From Zingiber officinale (taxonomy: Eukaryota; Streptophyta; Magnoliopsida; Zingiberales; Zingiberaceae): a stretch of 64,000 nucleotides of DNA. Both the position numbers and the translations under genes were made by a program. Shown here piece by piece: positions 45,885 through 59,239 of the stretch. Where the stretch lies: the NCBI RefSeq assembly GCF_018446385.1, contig NC_055989.1, positions 133,451,004-133,515,003 of the forward strand, given 5' to 3'. Position 1 is the first letter of the stretch. Every line of letters starts with the position of its first letter. The notes below the pieces were generated by a model. It had not been told where the DNA came from. It did not search any database and saw nothing but the letters and a program-made list of their open reading frames with translations.

Positions 45885-47660
45885 ATTAGAATACATTTGG
45901 AGAAGTTGAAATAATCAGTAGATGACATATTTGAATTTTTTGCAATCCCATAAATCAACAGAGACTCCATTATTTATTTCAGCTTCTATGGAGGTGTAAA
46001 TTATAATAACGATGAATTAACAAAAATCCACATGCGTTGGCCTGATATGAATCATATCAGGCCCATATTGGGCCTGATATGGAATCATATTAGGCCTAAC
46101 ATGAGCTTGATATGATTCATATCAGACCCAACGTATGGGGATTGTTTTGTTGATTTTTTTATTATATTTTAATATCTTTTAGGAGTTGAAATAAATAATA
46201 GATAACATATTTGAACTCCTTGTAACATCAGAAATCCACAAGAACTGAAATGAGTGCAATCGGAGCTCTCCGGTCCATTAGTGAGTTTTGATCGAAACCC
46301 ACTGATCGTCCTAGAGACCTCAGATTGCAGTCATTTCAGGTCATGTGGATTTCTAAAATTGCAAGGAGTCCAAATATGCCCCCATTATTATTTTTGACAT
46401 TCTTGGTAGTGGACCAGAGGTTTTGAAAAAAAAAAAAATTTCTTTTTTTTTTTCCTGTTGTTAGGCTTGATATGGAGAGATATCAGGCCCAATAACAAAA
46501 AAAAAAAGAAAAAAAGAGAGATTTTAGTTTTTCAAACCATCTGGTCCACCACTAGAAATGTCGAAAATAACAATGGAGAACATATTTAAACTCCTTGCAA
46601 TTTTAGAAATTCACAGGGCCTGAAATGACTACAATCTGAGGTCTCTAGGTCGATCAGTGGGTTTCAGTTAAAACCCACTGATGGACCTAGAGAGCTCCGA
46701 TTGCACTCATTTAGTTCCTATGGATTTCTGATGTTACAAGGAGTTTAAATATACTCTCTATTGTTATTTTCGGCATTATTAGTGGTGGACCAGAGGTTTT
46801 GAAAAACCTAAAACGTATGAGGATTGTTTTGCTGATTCTTTCTTATTATATTTTAACATCTTTTAGAAGTTGAAATAAATAATAGATAGCGTATTTAAAC
46901 TCCTTGCAACATCAGAAATATGTAGAAACTGAAATGGGTGCAATCGGATTTCTCTGGTCCATCAGTGAGTTTTGGCCGAAATCTACTGATTGACTTAGAG
47001 ACTTCAGATTGCAGCCATTTGAGGTCCTATGGATTTCTAAAATTGCAAGGAGACCAAATATGCTTTCTATTATTATTTTTGACATTTCTAGTGGTACATC
47101 AGAGATTTTGAAAAACTTAAATCTTTCTCTTTCTTTTTATTTTCTGCATTAGGCCTGATATCTCCCCATATCAGGCCCACATTGGGCCTGATATGGGGAG
47201 ATATAAGGCCCAATAACAAGAAAAAAATGGAAAAAAAAGAAAAAAAAATTTAGGTTTTTCAAAACCTCTGGTCCACTACTGGAATACCGAAAATAACAAA
47301 GGAGAGCATATTTGGACTCCTCGTAATTTTAGAAATCCACAGGACCTGAAATGACTGCAATCGGAGCTCTCTAGGTCCATCAGTAGGTTTTGGTCAAAAC
47401 GAACCTAGAGAGCTCCGATTGCACTTATTTCAGTTCATGTGGATTTTTAAAATTGCAATGAGTCTAAATATACTTCCCATTGTTTTTTTTCGGCATTCTT
47501 AGTGGTGGACTAGAGATTTTGAACAATTTAAATCTCTCTATCTTTTTTTTCTTTTTCTTCTATTGTTAGGTCTGATATCTCCTCGTATCATGTCTACATT
47601 GGGCCTGATATGGAGAGATATCAGGTCCAACGTAGGTCTGATCTCCTATAATAGGTTTGA
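45885..47660. repeat. Hierarchical palindrome array
   Basis: Two tandem units of about 0.7 kb (about 46130-46810 and 46811-47530), preceded by a decayed partial unit. Each unit is a large inverted repeat centred on a small hairpin (GGCTTGATATGGAGAGATAT near 46464; GGGCCTGATATGGGGAGATA near 47184). Each arm is itself a hairpin of about 180 bp: one side reads GAAATGAGTGCAATCGGAGC, the other GACCTCAGATTGCAGTCATT, which is its near complement. Further hairpins such as GGCCTGATATGAATCATATC lie at both edges. No coding frame exists. Confidence 0.85.
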
Positions 47661-49355
47661 GAAAATAATTGAAAAAAAGGGGGAAAAAAGAAGAAGAGAA
47701 GATAAAAAAGAGGAGAGGAAAGTGTATAGTAGAAAAGAAAAAAAAAAAAAAAAAAAAAAAAAGAGAGAAATGATAAAAAAAAAATCAATTAAATTTATCA
47801 AAGGATAAAATAAGAAGATGATTATAAAAAAAATTATACATCTTTTATAAATTTAAAAATATAAGTACATCTTCATAAATTACCGAAGTTTGTTCAATGT
47901 CAAACACGTACAGTTTCCCCAAGCGGTGAACAACCATTTTAAAAATAGAGTCCACCTGTTATTTCTTAAAAGAATTTGGAAGAAATTAAAATATAATAAA
48001 TTTTTGGCTTGTCCTGCATGTTTCGAAAATTTAGCAAGGATGCACCAATTTTTTTTTTTTTTTAATTTCATATATTGCAAGCGGTACTATATTTTCACGT
48101 CTAATATGCATAAGTCTACAGTATTATTTTTTTTAATCTACTGTTTTAAATATTAAGAGATATTCCTAGAATCTAATATTTCACAGTTATAAAATGATGA
48201 TGCATAATCGGTCTAATAATATTTTTGAAAAAATTGGTGTTTAAAAGTTTTTTAAAATAATATAGTTGGACTGTGTATTTCGTAATTGAATTCTGAAATG
48301 AGTTTATGATTGTTTAATATAATTATGAATATCAATTTTTTAGTTAACGTGATCCATAAGAATTTCTTGCGTTTAATATCTAAAGAAAATTAGCCAATAA
48401 AATTGAGAATGAGATATTGTTGTGATACTTTAACATTATCATCTTGAATGTTAAATATTACAGTTAACTTTGTGCCCAATTTAATTTTTTTTCTCATAGT
48501 ATAAATAAGACTAGAATTAAACACACTCTTAGTATCTTCCGAGGAGCAACTAAAGTTCAAAGAGCCTCACACCCTACTTCAACATCTTAAAATTTGGGAA
48601 GAGAAACATTTATATCTTGTGTGTTTGGGTCATTATTTTGAATATGATTATATAATTCAAATTCTAAGAGATTCTCTGTTTGGACGTTAGAAGAACACAA
48701 TTGATGAAATACTTAACCAAAGGGAATCATTGATCTACCTTGATGCGATAAAATCATCATTAATTATGAGATGGAGGAAAGAGATTGAACTCGATATGAA
48801 AAAGTTATTATCTTTGAGGATAAATTCTTCTAGTACTTATCAGACAGGCTCTTAAAAAGAATGATCATAATGATAACTCACATGTGTAATATAAAAAGAA
48901 ATTAGATTTTCCGTAGGACGATGACAAGTGATTATGTATGTTTATTTTGAAGTTTCACATAAATATAATATGGAATATGTAATGTAATTTATGTTTTATT
49001 TGTGTTTGAATACAAGCATGAATTATAAACTTTGATGTTAGTTTATTTTAATACATATTTGTCTCCATATATTTATTTAGAATTTATTGAGATATTCTAA
49101 GTTATGTGGTAGTTTTAGGCAGGAAGAATTTGAGTGATTCTCATCTAAAATTAATTGATATTTTTTTATTGTAACTTTTGAAATTAAATTTATGATAATG
49201 CAACATTAGGATTGTAGATAATGATTGAGAACTTAGTGAACTTTTGAGTCTAAGTTTTATGTTAACTCATCAGAGATGTTAATTACAAATACAAACACTA
49301 ATGTATATATTTAATGAGCATTAACATGTGTTATCACCTCTAATATATATAAACC
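47661..49355. other. AT-rich intergenic DNA
   Basis: Includes a long A tract (about 47739-47761). No gene, RNA or element end supported. Confidence 0.4.
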
Positions 49356-50469
49356 ATGACATCAAAATCTATTATTGTTGATCTTAACAAAGGTGACAAA
49401 TTGAATGGTGACAACTTTGATACTTGGCATCAAAAGATTTGGTATGTGTTTGATGAGCAAGATGCCTTAAAGGGAATCAACCAAATCATGTATAATCCCG
49501 GTGTGGTTAACAATGCCCAATGGAGGAGAGATCAAGAAGCTTACCAGGCATGGAAAAAGAAAGATTTCACCGATTGTGCTATTTTGGTTAGCTCTGTGAT
49601 TGATGATCTCATCCATGAATATGAGCAGCATCCTACTGATCATGACATTTGGGTGTACCTAAGGGAGTAATATGAAGGCACTATAGTCACCCGTCTAAGA
49701 CAATTGACTATCAAGTTTGACACTTAACAAGAAACAAGTTGATCACAACATTTGTGAACTATGTCAAACATGATATGTGAATTGACATCAGTTGGTCATA
49801 TTCTCTTTGATGAGCAACAGGTTCAAGCTTTGATCCAATCTCTTTCTGACAAATGGGAGCATATGAAAGTCAATCTTACTCACAATGATAGCATTCAAAC
49901 TTTCTCTGATGCTACTCTCCATGTTGAACTTGAGGATGAGCGGTTTGGTGATGCTAAGTCCATAGCAAGCACTTTTGTGGCTGAGTCTAGTTCCAAGAAA
50001 TCTCCGGTCTTTAAATGCTTTAAGAACGAGAAGAAAAATAAGAAAGGGAAGAATGTTGTGGAAGAGTCCAAGAAGACAACTTCAAGACAAACTGAAAGAA
50101 TAAGCGTAAGATGTTTGGGAAAAAGAAATATAAGAGCAAAATAAAGTGCTACAATTGCCAAGCATTTGGTCATTTTGCTCGTGAGCGCCCTGAGCCTAAA
50201 AAGGTAGCACTGACTAACACTTTTGTGAGTACTATATGTGTCTCTAGTATTGTTTTACTAACTGAATCTTATCCTGTGTGGATTGTAGACTCAGGAGCAA
50301 TAAACCATATAACTAGAGATCATGAAGTGTTTGTACATTTTCATCGAGTTCCTTGCGACACAAGATGGATATATATAGAAAATAATGCTAAAGTTGAAGT
50401 CAAAGGCATCAGTACTTGCAAATTTGAGTTGCATGGTAGCCTAACTCTTATCTTACATGATGTCCTCTA
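49356..50469 (+). mobile_element. Ty1-copia gag-protease remnant, broken
   Basis: Translation shows a copia gag start (NKGDKLNGDNFDTWHQKI), a zinc knuckle (CYNCQAFGHFARE near 50148) and a protease segment (WIVDSGAINHITRDHEV near 50280). The coding region is broken at least twice and ends abruptly where a different LTR begins. No LTR of its own was identified upstream. It is a fossil interrupted by the next element. Confidence 0.8.
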
Positions 50470-53400
50470 TGTTGGTGCATTTAGCACCCATGATCAAATC
50501 TGAGTTTTGATGAATGATAAGTAGATTAAAGTTAGATGTATTGATCTAACCTTGTTATCGAGTGGGTAGAATTGACTAACTTGACGGATCAAGAGGACCA
50601 TACACCAGGCAAAAAGTCTAGATGTGAGATTCTGGCAGGAGGTTGGGATGTTCGATTCCCGATGGGTTGAAGTCTGGATGTGCGATCCTGCAGGAGGTCA
50701 GGATGTTTGGTTCCCAATTGGTGAAGTCTGAATGTACAATTCTGGTAGGAAGACGTATTGAGTCAGATTGATGTCAAGGAGATAACTTGACAGTTGGTAA
50801 ATGAAGGTAAGTCACTGGAGGAGAGTGACTCAGTGAGGACATGTCCTAATTAAGGGGACAGTAGGTGTTGGTCCAATGTAGGTCCATTTTAAAAATCTAA
50901 ATTGAGACCCTGACTAGATCCTGGTCTCGGGTGTTGTTGTAATTTCCTTAGGTCAAGGTTGACCAGTTTAACTAAGTTTGAGTTTACTCAAACTTGAGTC
51001 TTGATATTTGACTTTTGATGTTTGACAATATATGAAAATTGTATGGACAATTGTCAATTTGGGAAGATTGTTAGTATAATTTCTCTCTGATCAAGGTTTG
51101 ATTAGTTTGATATGAAGAAGAATCAAGTAGGTCAAAGTTGTCCAGATACTTGACTAGAAAGTTCTAACTGGAGGTTGAATAAGGGCAAGTCCAACGGGAA
51201 GGTTGGCATAAGATGAAAATTTAAGTGGGTCAATGTTGACCAGACATTTGGTGTGAAAATACCTAGTGAGTGAAACTAAGCAGTTGGAAAATTCTAGTAA
51301 GTGAAGTCAGGCAAATGGAAAATCCTAATGAATGAAGCCAGGTGTGTGAAAATCCATATGAGTCCAGGTTGACTGTGTTGGTGCAGTTTGTACTAATGGT
51401 CTAACTTAAATTTTGGTGAATGACAAGTGAGTTAAATTAGGTGTTATTGTGATCTAATTGCTTAACCAAGTGTGCAGGAGTTGATGGGTCTGGAGGACCT
51501 GATATCAGACTGAAATTCAGCTAGGTCCGTGGGACCCGATAGTTGGTGCCAAGTCTAGATAGCTCAACGGGCTGACAGGATATCTGACAGAAAATTCAAT
51601 TAGGTCCGTGGGATCTAACAGCCGGTAGAAATCCAATTGAGTCTGTGGACCTGACAATTGACATGAAAACCTGGTGGATCATGAGGCTAGTCAATCGACT
51701 GTAAGTGGGTAAGTACAGGTAAGTCACTAGAGGAGAGTGACTCGGTGATGATGCACCCTGATTGAGGGGCAGTAGGTATCACTCCAGTTTAGATCTATTT
51801 CGAATCCCTAAACTGAGACCTTGACTAGATCCTGATCTCGGGGAGACAAGGTATAATTACTACTCAGTAATCTTGTGCTAACACTTGTCTTGCAGGTTAT
51901 TTTTTAGTTTATTGGACTAACATGTTTTGCAGGATAAGAAGAGCACAAAATGCCTCGAGTGAATAGTACCCGAGGTGCCTTTCAGGGGATAGAAGGCACC
52001 TTCAAGCATCGAAAGGCTCCTTGGAACTGTTCATGGAAGGCGCCTTCAGTGCATAGAAGGCGCCTTCCGCATGATAAAATTCTGACCTCTTCGGCGATAA
52101 GGATGGATATTTTTTCGGGATCAAGTTTTGCACACTGGAGACACCTTCAACCATGTGGAAGGCGCCTTCAACAACCTTTATAAGAGCATCTCGACCAAGC
52201 TTCATCAATTATCTGATATACAAGCTTCTACGCGTCCGATTGAGGTTCAAACTACTCTGACTTCTTGTTACGACTTTGCTACAACCCTGATATGCTCATC
52301 TACCGCTGAGAATCCTCCCAAACATCAAGCTCAAGTCGACCATCTACTAAAGAATGTTTGGTAAATTTAATTTGTATACTTAATTATTCCAAAAGGACAA
52401 GTGCAGTGTGTTACAATTGTTTTAAATTTCCTTATACTCGATTCCCTCTTCCGGAGGTACCGGAAGAGGTATTATAGTGGATTACTCATTGATAGGTCCG
52501 TGAAACCTAGGTCTTGGAGTAGGAGTCGCCGAAGGCTCCGAACCAAGTAAAATCAACCGTGTCTAGTTCTATCTTCTTACTTGCTTTTGATTTTCATGTT
52601 TTTCTGCTGCATTTACTTTGATATCAAAATGAAAGTAAAGTTTTTCAAAACCACGTGATTCACTCCCCTCTCATGTGTGACTCGATCCAACGAATTTAAC
52701 ACCTAATGTTTGGAAGTCTAAGTGGGTCAAGGAGGACTATACCCTTGGCACAGGACAGTAAGTCCAAGTGGGTCAAGGTTGACCGGACACTTGACACGGG
52801 GAGAAAAGTCTAAGTGGGTCAAAAGATTGACCAAACACTTGGTGATGAAATCCAAGCAGCTCAAGGTTGATCAAATGCTAGAAATAGGGAGTCCCGACAG
52901 GTCATGGTTGATCAGATGTTGGAATTTGAAACCCTAGACTTGAGTTAGTAAAGTTAGGGTTGGTAATCAGCTAATTGATTAAACCAGAACCCAATCGATC
53001 AATTAATTGATTGGGAGAGTTCTTACGAGCAATGATAGCCCACTTGATCAACTGATCGATTGAGGCTATGATAATCAATCAACTAATCGATTGGTGGCCA
53101 TTCGCGCAAGAGCACAGTGTGCTACCCAATCGATCAGCCGATCGATTGGGACACTCCAATCGATCAGTTGATCGATTGGGGCAGGTTTCTTGTGATGAGC
53201 AAGGAAAGACGGAATGGATTGGTCAATTGATTCTGGGGTCTTCTTTGAAAGCATGAAGGTTGGTCGATCAATCCAGTTGCTCTCAATTAATCAGTAAATC
53301 GATTGGAAGATGATCGTTGCACATGTTATGACTTCTGGATAGCTAGGATTGCTCGGATCTTACGTGACAATCGATTAGGAGTAAGCCCAATCAATTTGGA

Positions 53401-53776
53401 GCCCTAGATCGTGAAGTATAAAGGCGACAATGAGGTTCAAATGCAACAACCCTTCACTCAATTTTCTTTGCCAGTTCTTGGAAGCTTAGGGATGAGGTAT
53501 TGCTGCACTTCCAAGCTTACAAGAGACATTCACAAGCAACAAGAGATCAAGTAAAAAGGGTTTTCATTTTTATTTGTATATTTGCTTATTATTTTGAGTT
53601 GTATTGCTTATGTGAGTTATAAGAGGTTTGCCCACCTCTGGATTATTTCCGAGAAGCAGTGTTTTTGATAGTGGGGAGTTTGTCACTTTAAGTTTATCCG
53701 CTGCAACAACATCTACGAAGTGAGCAAGCAAGCGAGACAGCTATTCACACCCCTCTAGTTCCGAAGTGTTATAACA
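50470..53776 (+). mobile_element. Long copia-type LTR, itself split by another LTR
   Basis: Outer LTR parts: about 50470-51375 and about 52702-53776. Both carry AAGTGGGTCAAGGTTGACC-type repeats, which supports their having been one sequence. The outer LTR ends GTTATAACA and is followed by a primer-site-like TGGTATTAGAGTGAGG, close to the plant tRNA-iMet site. A block of CCAATCGATC palindromes fills about 52965-53310. Length and primer site suggest the SIRE/Maximus type. The state is decayed. Confidence 0.65.
51376..52701 (+). mobile_element. Second long LTR inserted in the first
   Basis: Begins TGTTGGTGCAGTTTG, like the outer LTR start, and ends near GAATTTAACA after a CACTCCCCTCTCA stretch typical of copia U5 ends. 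It carries a set of GAAGGCGCCTTC palindromes at about 51975-52175. A matching target duplication was not found, so exact borders are uncertain. Confidence 0.55.
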
Positions 53777-56233
53777 AGTGGTATTAGAGTGAGGCTGCTC
53801 TTTATCGGACTCATCGCCGACAGGGCAATGAGATAGAGGCAGTTGAAGCCCTAAAATTTCAACAATTCGAGATTATCATCAAGGGAGCTCAACTTGAAGA
53901 TAGATTTCCAAGATGGACTCAGATATGATACAAGAGCACCTCTGCCATTCGTATATACATGCTTGATCTTTGGAAATTAAGGATCAAAAACTTCTTAATG
54001 ATAGAGATAGAGCAATGGTTTACTCTAATGGAATGATTTGAGGCTCCAAAGGATGACAAAGGCAAAATCCTCAAAAAGAGCAAATGAAGCAATGAAAAAA
54101 TTCAAAGAAGCAAGACCAATGATAAAGTGACCAAATTGTTGGTCAACCTATTACCGAGCAACATTTTGATTCAAATCGGAGAGTATGAAAATGCCAAGGA
54201 GTTTTGGAGCAAATTGATAAAAATTTATGAAGTCCCCTCCACTATACCAAATCATGAAAATCCAAAGAAGGAGACTCATTGAATCAAGAGCATGAGGAGT
54301 CAAAAGTTGAGAGATGCTCAACATCCGAAGAAGAAGAAGAAAGTGAAGAAGGTCCATCCTCTAGAGAGCACGAAGATAAAGGCAAATGAGTGTACTTCTT
54401 GTTTCATGTGCATGAGTATTCAGACGTTGAGAGATAATCAACATCTGAGGATGAAGAGACATCCACCTCAAGGATTGAGGGGGGAGTGTAGATCATCAAT
54501 GTCAGATCAAGAAAAAACCTCCACCTCCTGATCAAATGGAGAAGAAAGTGTCACCCCTACAAGCAAAGAAGGTATAACTATTTCAATTTGTAAAAATAAA
54601 GATCACATTATTTACTTTGAGTGTAGGAAAAGTGGGCACTATAAAAGCAAGTGCCCTAATTTGATCAAGAAGAAGGGTCAAGTGACAACCAAGGTAAAGG
54701 AGAAGTCAAAGAAGATACAAGCCTTGGTACACAAAGTAAAAGAATATATTGTGTCTTTCTTGTGCAAGTAAAAGGAGCACTACCAGAGTCAATGCCCAAG
54801 GAGGAAGATTCCGATCAAGGGTCAAAGAGGAAGCTCAAGTCAAGAGGGAGCTCTTAAAAGCAACCCCAAGATATCATTTATTGATGCAATTCCTCTAAGT
54901 AATGATAAAAAGCACGCTAATTCAAATTTATATAACTTTAATACTATTTATCATGAAAATAAAAAACATGATAGGGTTAAGGAAAAATATGTAGCATATC
55001 ATGTTGAGATTACCTCACCTAAGATTAGGAAAGTAAATAACAATTTAGGCAAGAAATCAAAAGAAAATAGATATATGTCTAAGGAAATGAAAACTCAAGG
55101 TTTTAATGAAAAATCAAAACTTGAGGACTTATGTTGGAGCAGCGGGGCCGACAAGAGGGGAGGGGTGAATTGCCTGCAAATAAAGAATACCCTCCTCAAG
55201 GCTTTTCAACTCAAAGAATAATAATAGCAACAACAAAATCTAAAATAAATAGTAATAAAAGAGAGACAGGGAATTTAACTTGGTTACAACCCAGGGGGTT
55301 GTTAATCGAAGGCAGTCGAACAACTCTACTAGAATGTCTCCTTCACTATAGGCGAACTCGTTGAAGGCGCCTCCAACTAGCATTTCCAGCTCCTTTTGGC
55401 TTGTTTTCTTCTTCTGAGGCTCCGAATGCATGGGTGATTGCGGCCAACCGAAACAGGGCTCACTCGAATCCAATTTTTGGCCTTCTCCTCGAGCAGGCTT
55501 CCGACCTGGCTTCTCGTCCCTTGAACTCCGTGCACGTTCTTCTCGTCCACCGGTGTACTCTTCTACAACTTTCTCATCTTTCGGACGCACCAAGCCCGTC
55601 GGCTCCCTTCCCGTGCCGTCCTTCTCGCTAGCTGCGTCTTCCGCTTGACTTCCTGCGCTCCTAAGCTCCTACACACTTAGACACATGGATCAAATAACAA
55701 AAAAAACCTAACCTAACTTGGTTGATCACATCAAAACAACCACGGGGTTCAACAACTTATGGAAAGAAAATCAAGTTTTGAAGTCAAGACTTGATAAATT
55801 AGAAAGCCCCTTAAGAAAAATGAGAAATGGTGTCCAAGGGTCAAATGGAAAAAACCTAGAAATAGATAGACAAGAACTGTCTAATGATAGGAGGGGTTTG
55901 GGTTACAAACCTCAAGTCAAGAAGGATGTATCTTCTTACCATAGAGTTCCATTATATAGTTGTGAAGCTAATCCTAGGTCTAATGGTCAATTCAAGGTTT
56001 CAAGGGAAGTTATCCCTATAAGCAACCTTGAGAAGACCAATGCGACTAAGGCTTCTAAGAGGCCTAAGAAAGTCACTAAAAATGTCACAAGGGAAGTTAT
56101 CCCTAGAGTTGATCGTGAGGAGTCTAGCATGACCAAGACTTCTAAGAAGCCTAGGAAAGTCATTAAAAAGGTAACTAGGGAAGTTATCCTTAGTGAGTAC
56201 CTAGCACACTCAAGGAGCACCAATATGTTTTGA
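53777..56233 (+). pseudogene. SIRE-like copia gag region, broken
   Basis: Directly after the primer site come gag-like stretches: a zinc-knuckle remnant near 54610 (CRKSGHYKSKCPN) and a lysine-rich coiled-coil portion near 55720-56230 (LWKENQVLKSRLDKLES), with an internal duplicated block around VTREVIPR. The coding region is heavily decayed, with more than five breaks, and is interrupted by the inserted fragment at about 55132-55717. No protease, integrase or reverse transcriptase follows. Confidence 0.65.
55132..55717 (-). mobile_element. Reverse-oriented LTR fragment nested in the gag remnant
   Basis: It begins TGTTGGAGCAGCGG, followed by GAGGGGAGGGGTGAATTGCC, which on the minus strand is the usual 3' end of a plant copia LTR (GGCAATTCACCCCTCCCCTC). 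It separates two parts of the gag-like region. The right border is approximate and no target duplication was found. Confidence 0.5.
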
Positions 56234-59200
56234 GTTCCTAAGAGTGTGTTCTCTACACCCTAGATGGGCTTAGAGAGTGTCAACTCTAATTGGAATGGTA
56301 GTTAACCTAACATTGAAGAAGTTGACACTTGGAAGGTATTTTTAAAATAGTTGTACTCCTTGAAAATGAGAAGATTTAAATGGCTACTCTTTGAAAGAGT
56401 AAAACGTGCTAAAATTTGAGGAATTGGACTTAATTAAAATTTGCACAAATAAGAAGAGTAAAAGAAATACCAAGTTGGGTCTTTGGTATTTTCTTGGGAG
56501 AAAAAAACAACTTAGGATTAATTTTAGTTTAGTAATTAATTAATTAGGATACTTAAATAGATAATCTAGGTATATTATTTATGCTAAATTTTCATACTTT
56601 GTTTGCCCATCATATGTCATGTCATCATTTCACACATGCATGTTGCAATGATATCATGATACATTCATACATGCATCATAATTATTCATGATATAGATTT
56701 AGAGTTTATTTTGGAAAATATGCATGTGATAGTTATATATATATTTGATATATTTCTTGGTTATTCTGTTTTGATAGTTATATATATCATAGTTTTCATA
56801 GACTACAATTAGTATACAAATAAACGACATCTGAAATAAAATTACAAAATGTAAATATAACGAAACAAAAGTAAAACAAACTAGAAAATCAGCACGTCAA
56901 GATCTCTGAGCAACTCTATGGAAGTCCAAAATCAACTACAATATCAAAAGGATCCCTGTGCCTACAATACTAGAGGCCAAGGAATGTAGAAAGTTAGCCA
57001 AATGGCTAAGTGGTAATCATGAAAGATGTGCATGAATTTAATCTTATTTAAGAAACCCAAGAGGTATTATTTATTATTTCAACTTTTATTTCTTCTTTGA
57101 GTTCTCAGATAATATACATAATTGTATATTTATGATCATCTAACATTTATTTGTTAGAATTAAAATTCATCTTCATATATTATCATCAATTAAGATTAAT
57201 TCTCAAATCTTATTTATTTAATCAACAGTCGCACATATCATCTATGGTACAATATCAACATGGGTAAATCTGATAGATCAATTAAAAATTAAATCACTGG
57301 AGCCAATATCATCAAAGTGTAATGTCATATGTATAGGCTAAAAGCCTCCTCAGAATATAAAACTGTCGCATACGTCATCTGACGTACGGGCTATCAACCC
57401 TCACCGGTAGAAGACATAATAAACACTGACCAAGTGCTACATCACGCCACCACGCCTCGGGTGTACGGTCAGGTACTCTGGACCACGACCGTCGCGTTAC
57501 CACAGTAACATGTGGACGGTCCAATACTCTAATATAAAGCTCTGGTATAAAGCTAGACTCATAGTCTTCACTTTTTAATTCTTCATTATCATCTTTATTA
57601 TTTCACTTTAAGGATTTCATTTTATCCATTTATCATAATTATTCTCTTTTCATAACAAATAGTCAATCAAGTTAAGATTTTTATATCAAGTCTGTTAATT
57701 TATCATCTTAGGGTTCACAGATAAAAACTACAAGTATCACTAGGTAGATCATTAAAAGCATAGAGTATGAAAGGTCAAGTAAGTTAAAAAGATAGATAAC
57801 AACAGAAGAGTAATTCAGAATATTCATTTAATTTTTAAAGCAACCCTTCCCATATTAATCCCAATATGGACCCTTATGTGAATAAGAAATAATATCAATT
57901 ATTTGTCCTCCATGATTTTTATTATTTTAATCCATTTCGCTAATTCTAATATCATTTTAATTCCCTTTTGAAAACAATTATACAAATATATATAATTTTA
58001 TTAGTACTTTATTCATGCACAAGGATAAATATATGAGTCAAAGAGAGATGTACCCACTTTATATACAGCAAAATCTTTGAGTGTCGGTAGGCAAGTCACC
58101 GTGCTCCACTCGAGCTCGTGTCTACAAACATAATACCAAACATAACTCAAATAGTCAAAATACTATCTAATAAGAACCATGACATGAACATCTAAATTTT
58201 TATCTACAACTCGAAGTTGAAGGATCATTTTAATCTCGCTTCTTTGTACCACTTCGCATTCCTAAATGAAACCTCTGTTCTAATTTAGATATCCCTCCTA
58301 ACTACACATTGATTAATACAAGGCATAAAGTATACCTTCTAAAGATTGTTGTGGTTGCTGGAAATGAGGGCAACAATTAGGGTTCCCTTCCTCTCTTTTG
58401 TTGGCAACTCCAGCAAGTTGCGGCGAGCTCCGATGGTTGTTGCCAAGAAGCAAGGACAACAGGAGGGGTATTTGCTAGGAAAAAGAAAGGCAACATCTAG
58501 GGTGTTGCTGTTGAAGCTATCAGAGAAGAAGGGAGGGATGAAAACAAAAAGAACATGGAAATGGATGATCTTTCTCTCTTTACCAGTAGCCTCAGCGAGT
58601 TCGGCATGACCACAGCTAGCTCCGGTGGAGCTCCAACATCAGTTGTGATTGGTTGGAAAAGAGAGCAACAACTTACTGCTCTTGTTGCCAAAAGAGGGCA
58701 ACAGCTAGAGTTCCTTCCCCTTCTTTTCCAGCAAGCTCCGATGGTGCTGCCCAAATGCAGGAGAACAAGGAAGAAGAGAAAGAGAGGGAAGGGAGGGGTT
58801 GTTGCTCGCATTCCTCTTGCTTGTTGGTGAAGAGGAAGGAGAAGGAGGACTCGTGCTGGATAAGAAGAGGGGCTGCTGCGATCTCTCTTCTGTCGTTGAA
58901 GAGAAACAGAAAAGAGAAGAAGGAATGAGAGAAAGAGAAAAGTAGTGTGGGGGGGGGGGGGGGAAGAGGAGAAAAGAAAGGGAGAAATGAAAGAGGTATG
59001 GGGTGGCACGTGCGTGGTATGGTGGTTGTCATGTTTTTTTTTACTTGACAATGTCAATTCCTTGCAATTAAAAACAATGACATTAATCAACAAGTGACAT
59101 CCTAGGTGAATGATCAATTTTAAAATGTAGAGATAGAAATACATGATCACTTAGTTTAGGACAAATGCAATATTTACATCTCATAAGGACTATAGGTTGA

Positions 59201-59239
59201 TTTGTATGTGTTTTAGTATACATTAGATATAAGTGAGAT
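56234..59239. other. Decayed repeat-derived DNA, probably Ty3-gypsy LTR sequence in part
   Basis: About 57340-57540 has GACGTACGGGCTATCAACCC and GTAACATGTGGACGGTCC, which recall plant gypsy LTRs. About 58340-58950 has repeats of GGGCAACAACTAGGGTTCC-like and CAGCAAGCTCCGATGG-like blocks. A run of 15 G lies at 58949-58963. Open frames in this zone are low-complexity. Borders and family are uncertain. Confidence 0.35.

Noticed and set aside
53777-53800. Possible tRNA gene near the primer-site motif
   Set aside because: Only a short complement to tRNA-iMet is present, as expected after an LTR; no cloverleaf.
58497-59150. Minus-strand open frame of 217 codons
   Set aside because: Low-complexity, proline/serine/leucine-rich, overlies repeated LTR-like blocks and a G homopolymer.
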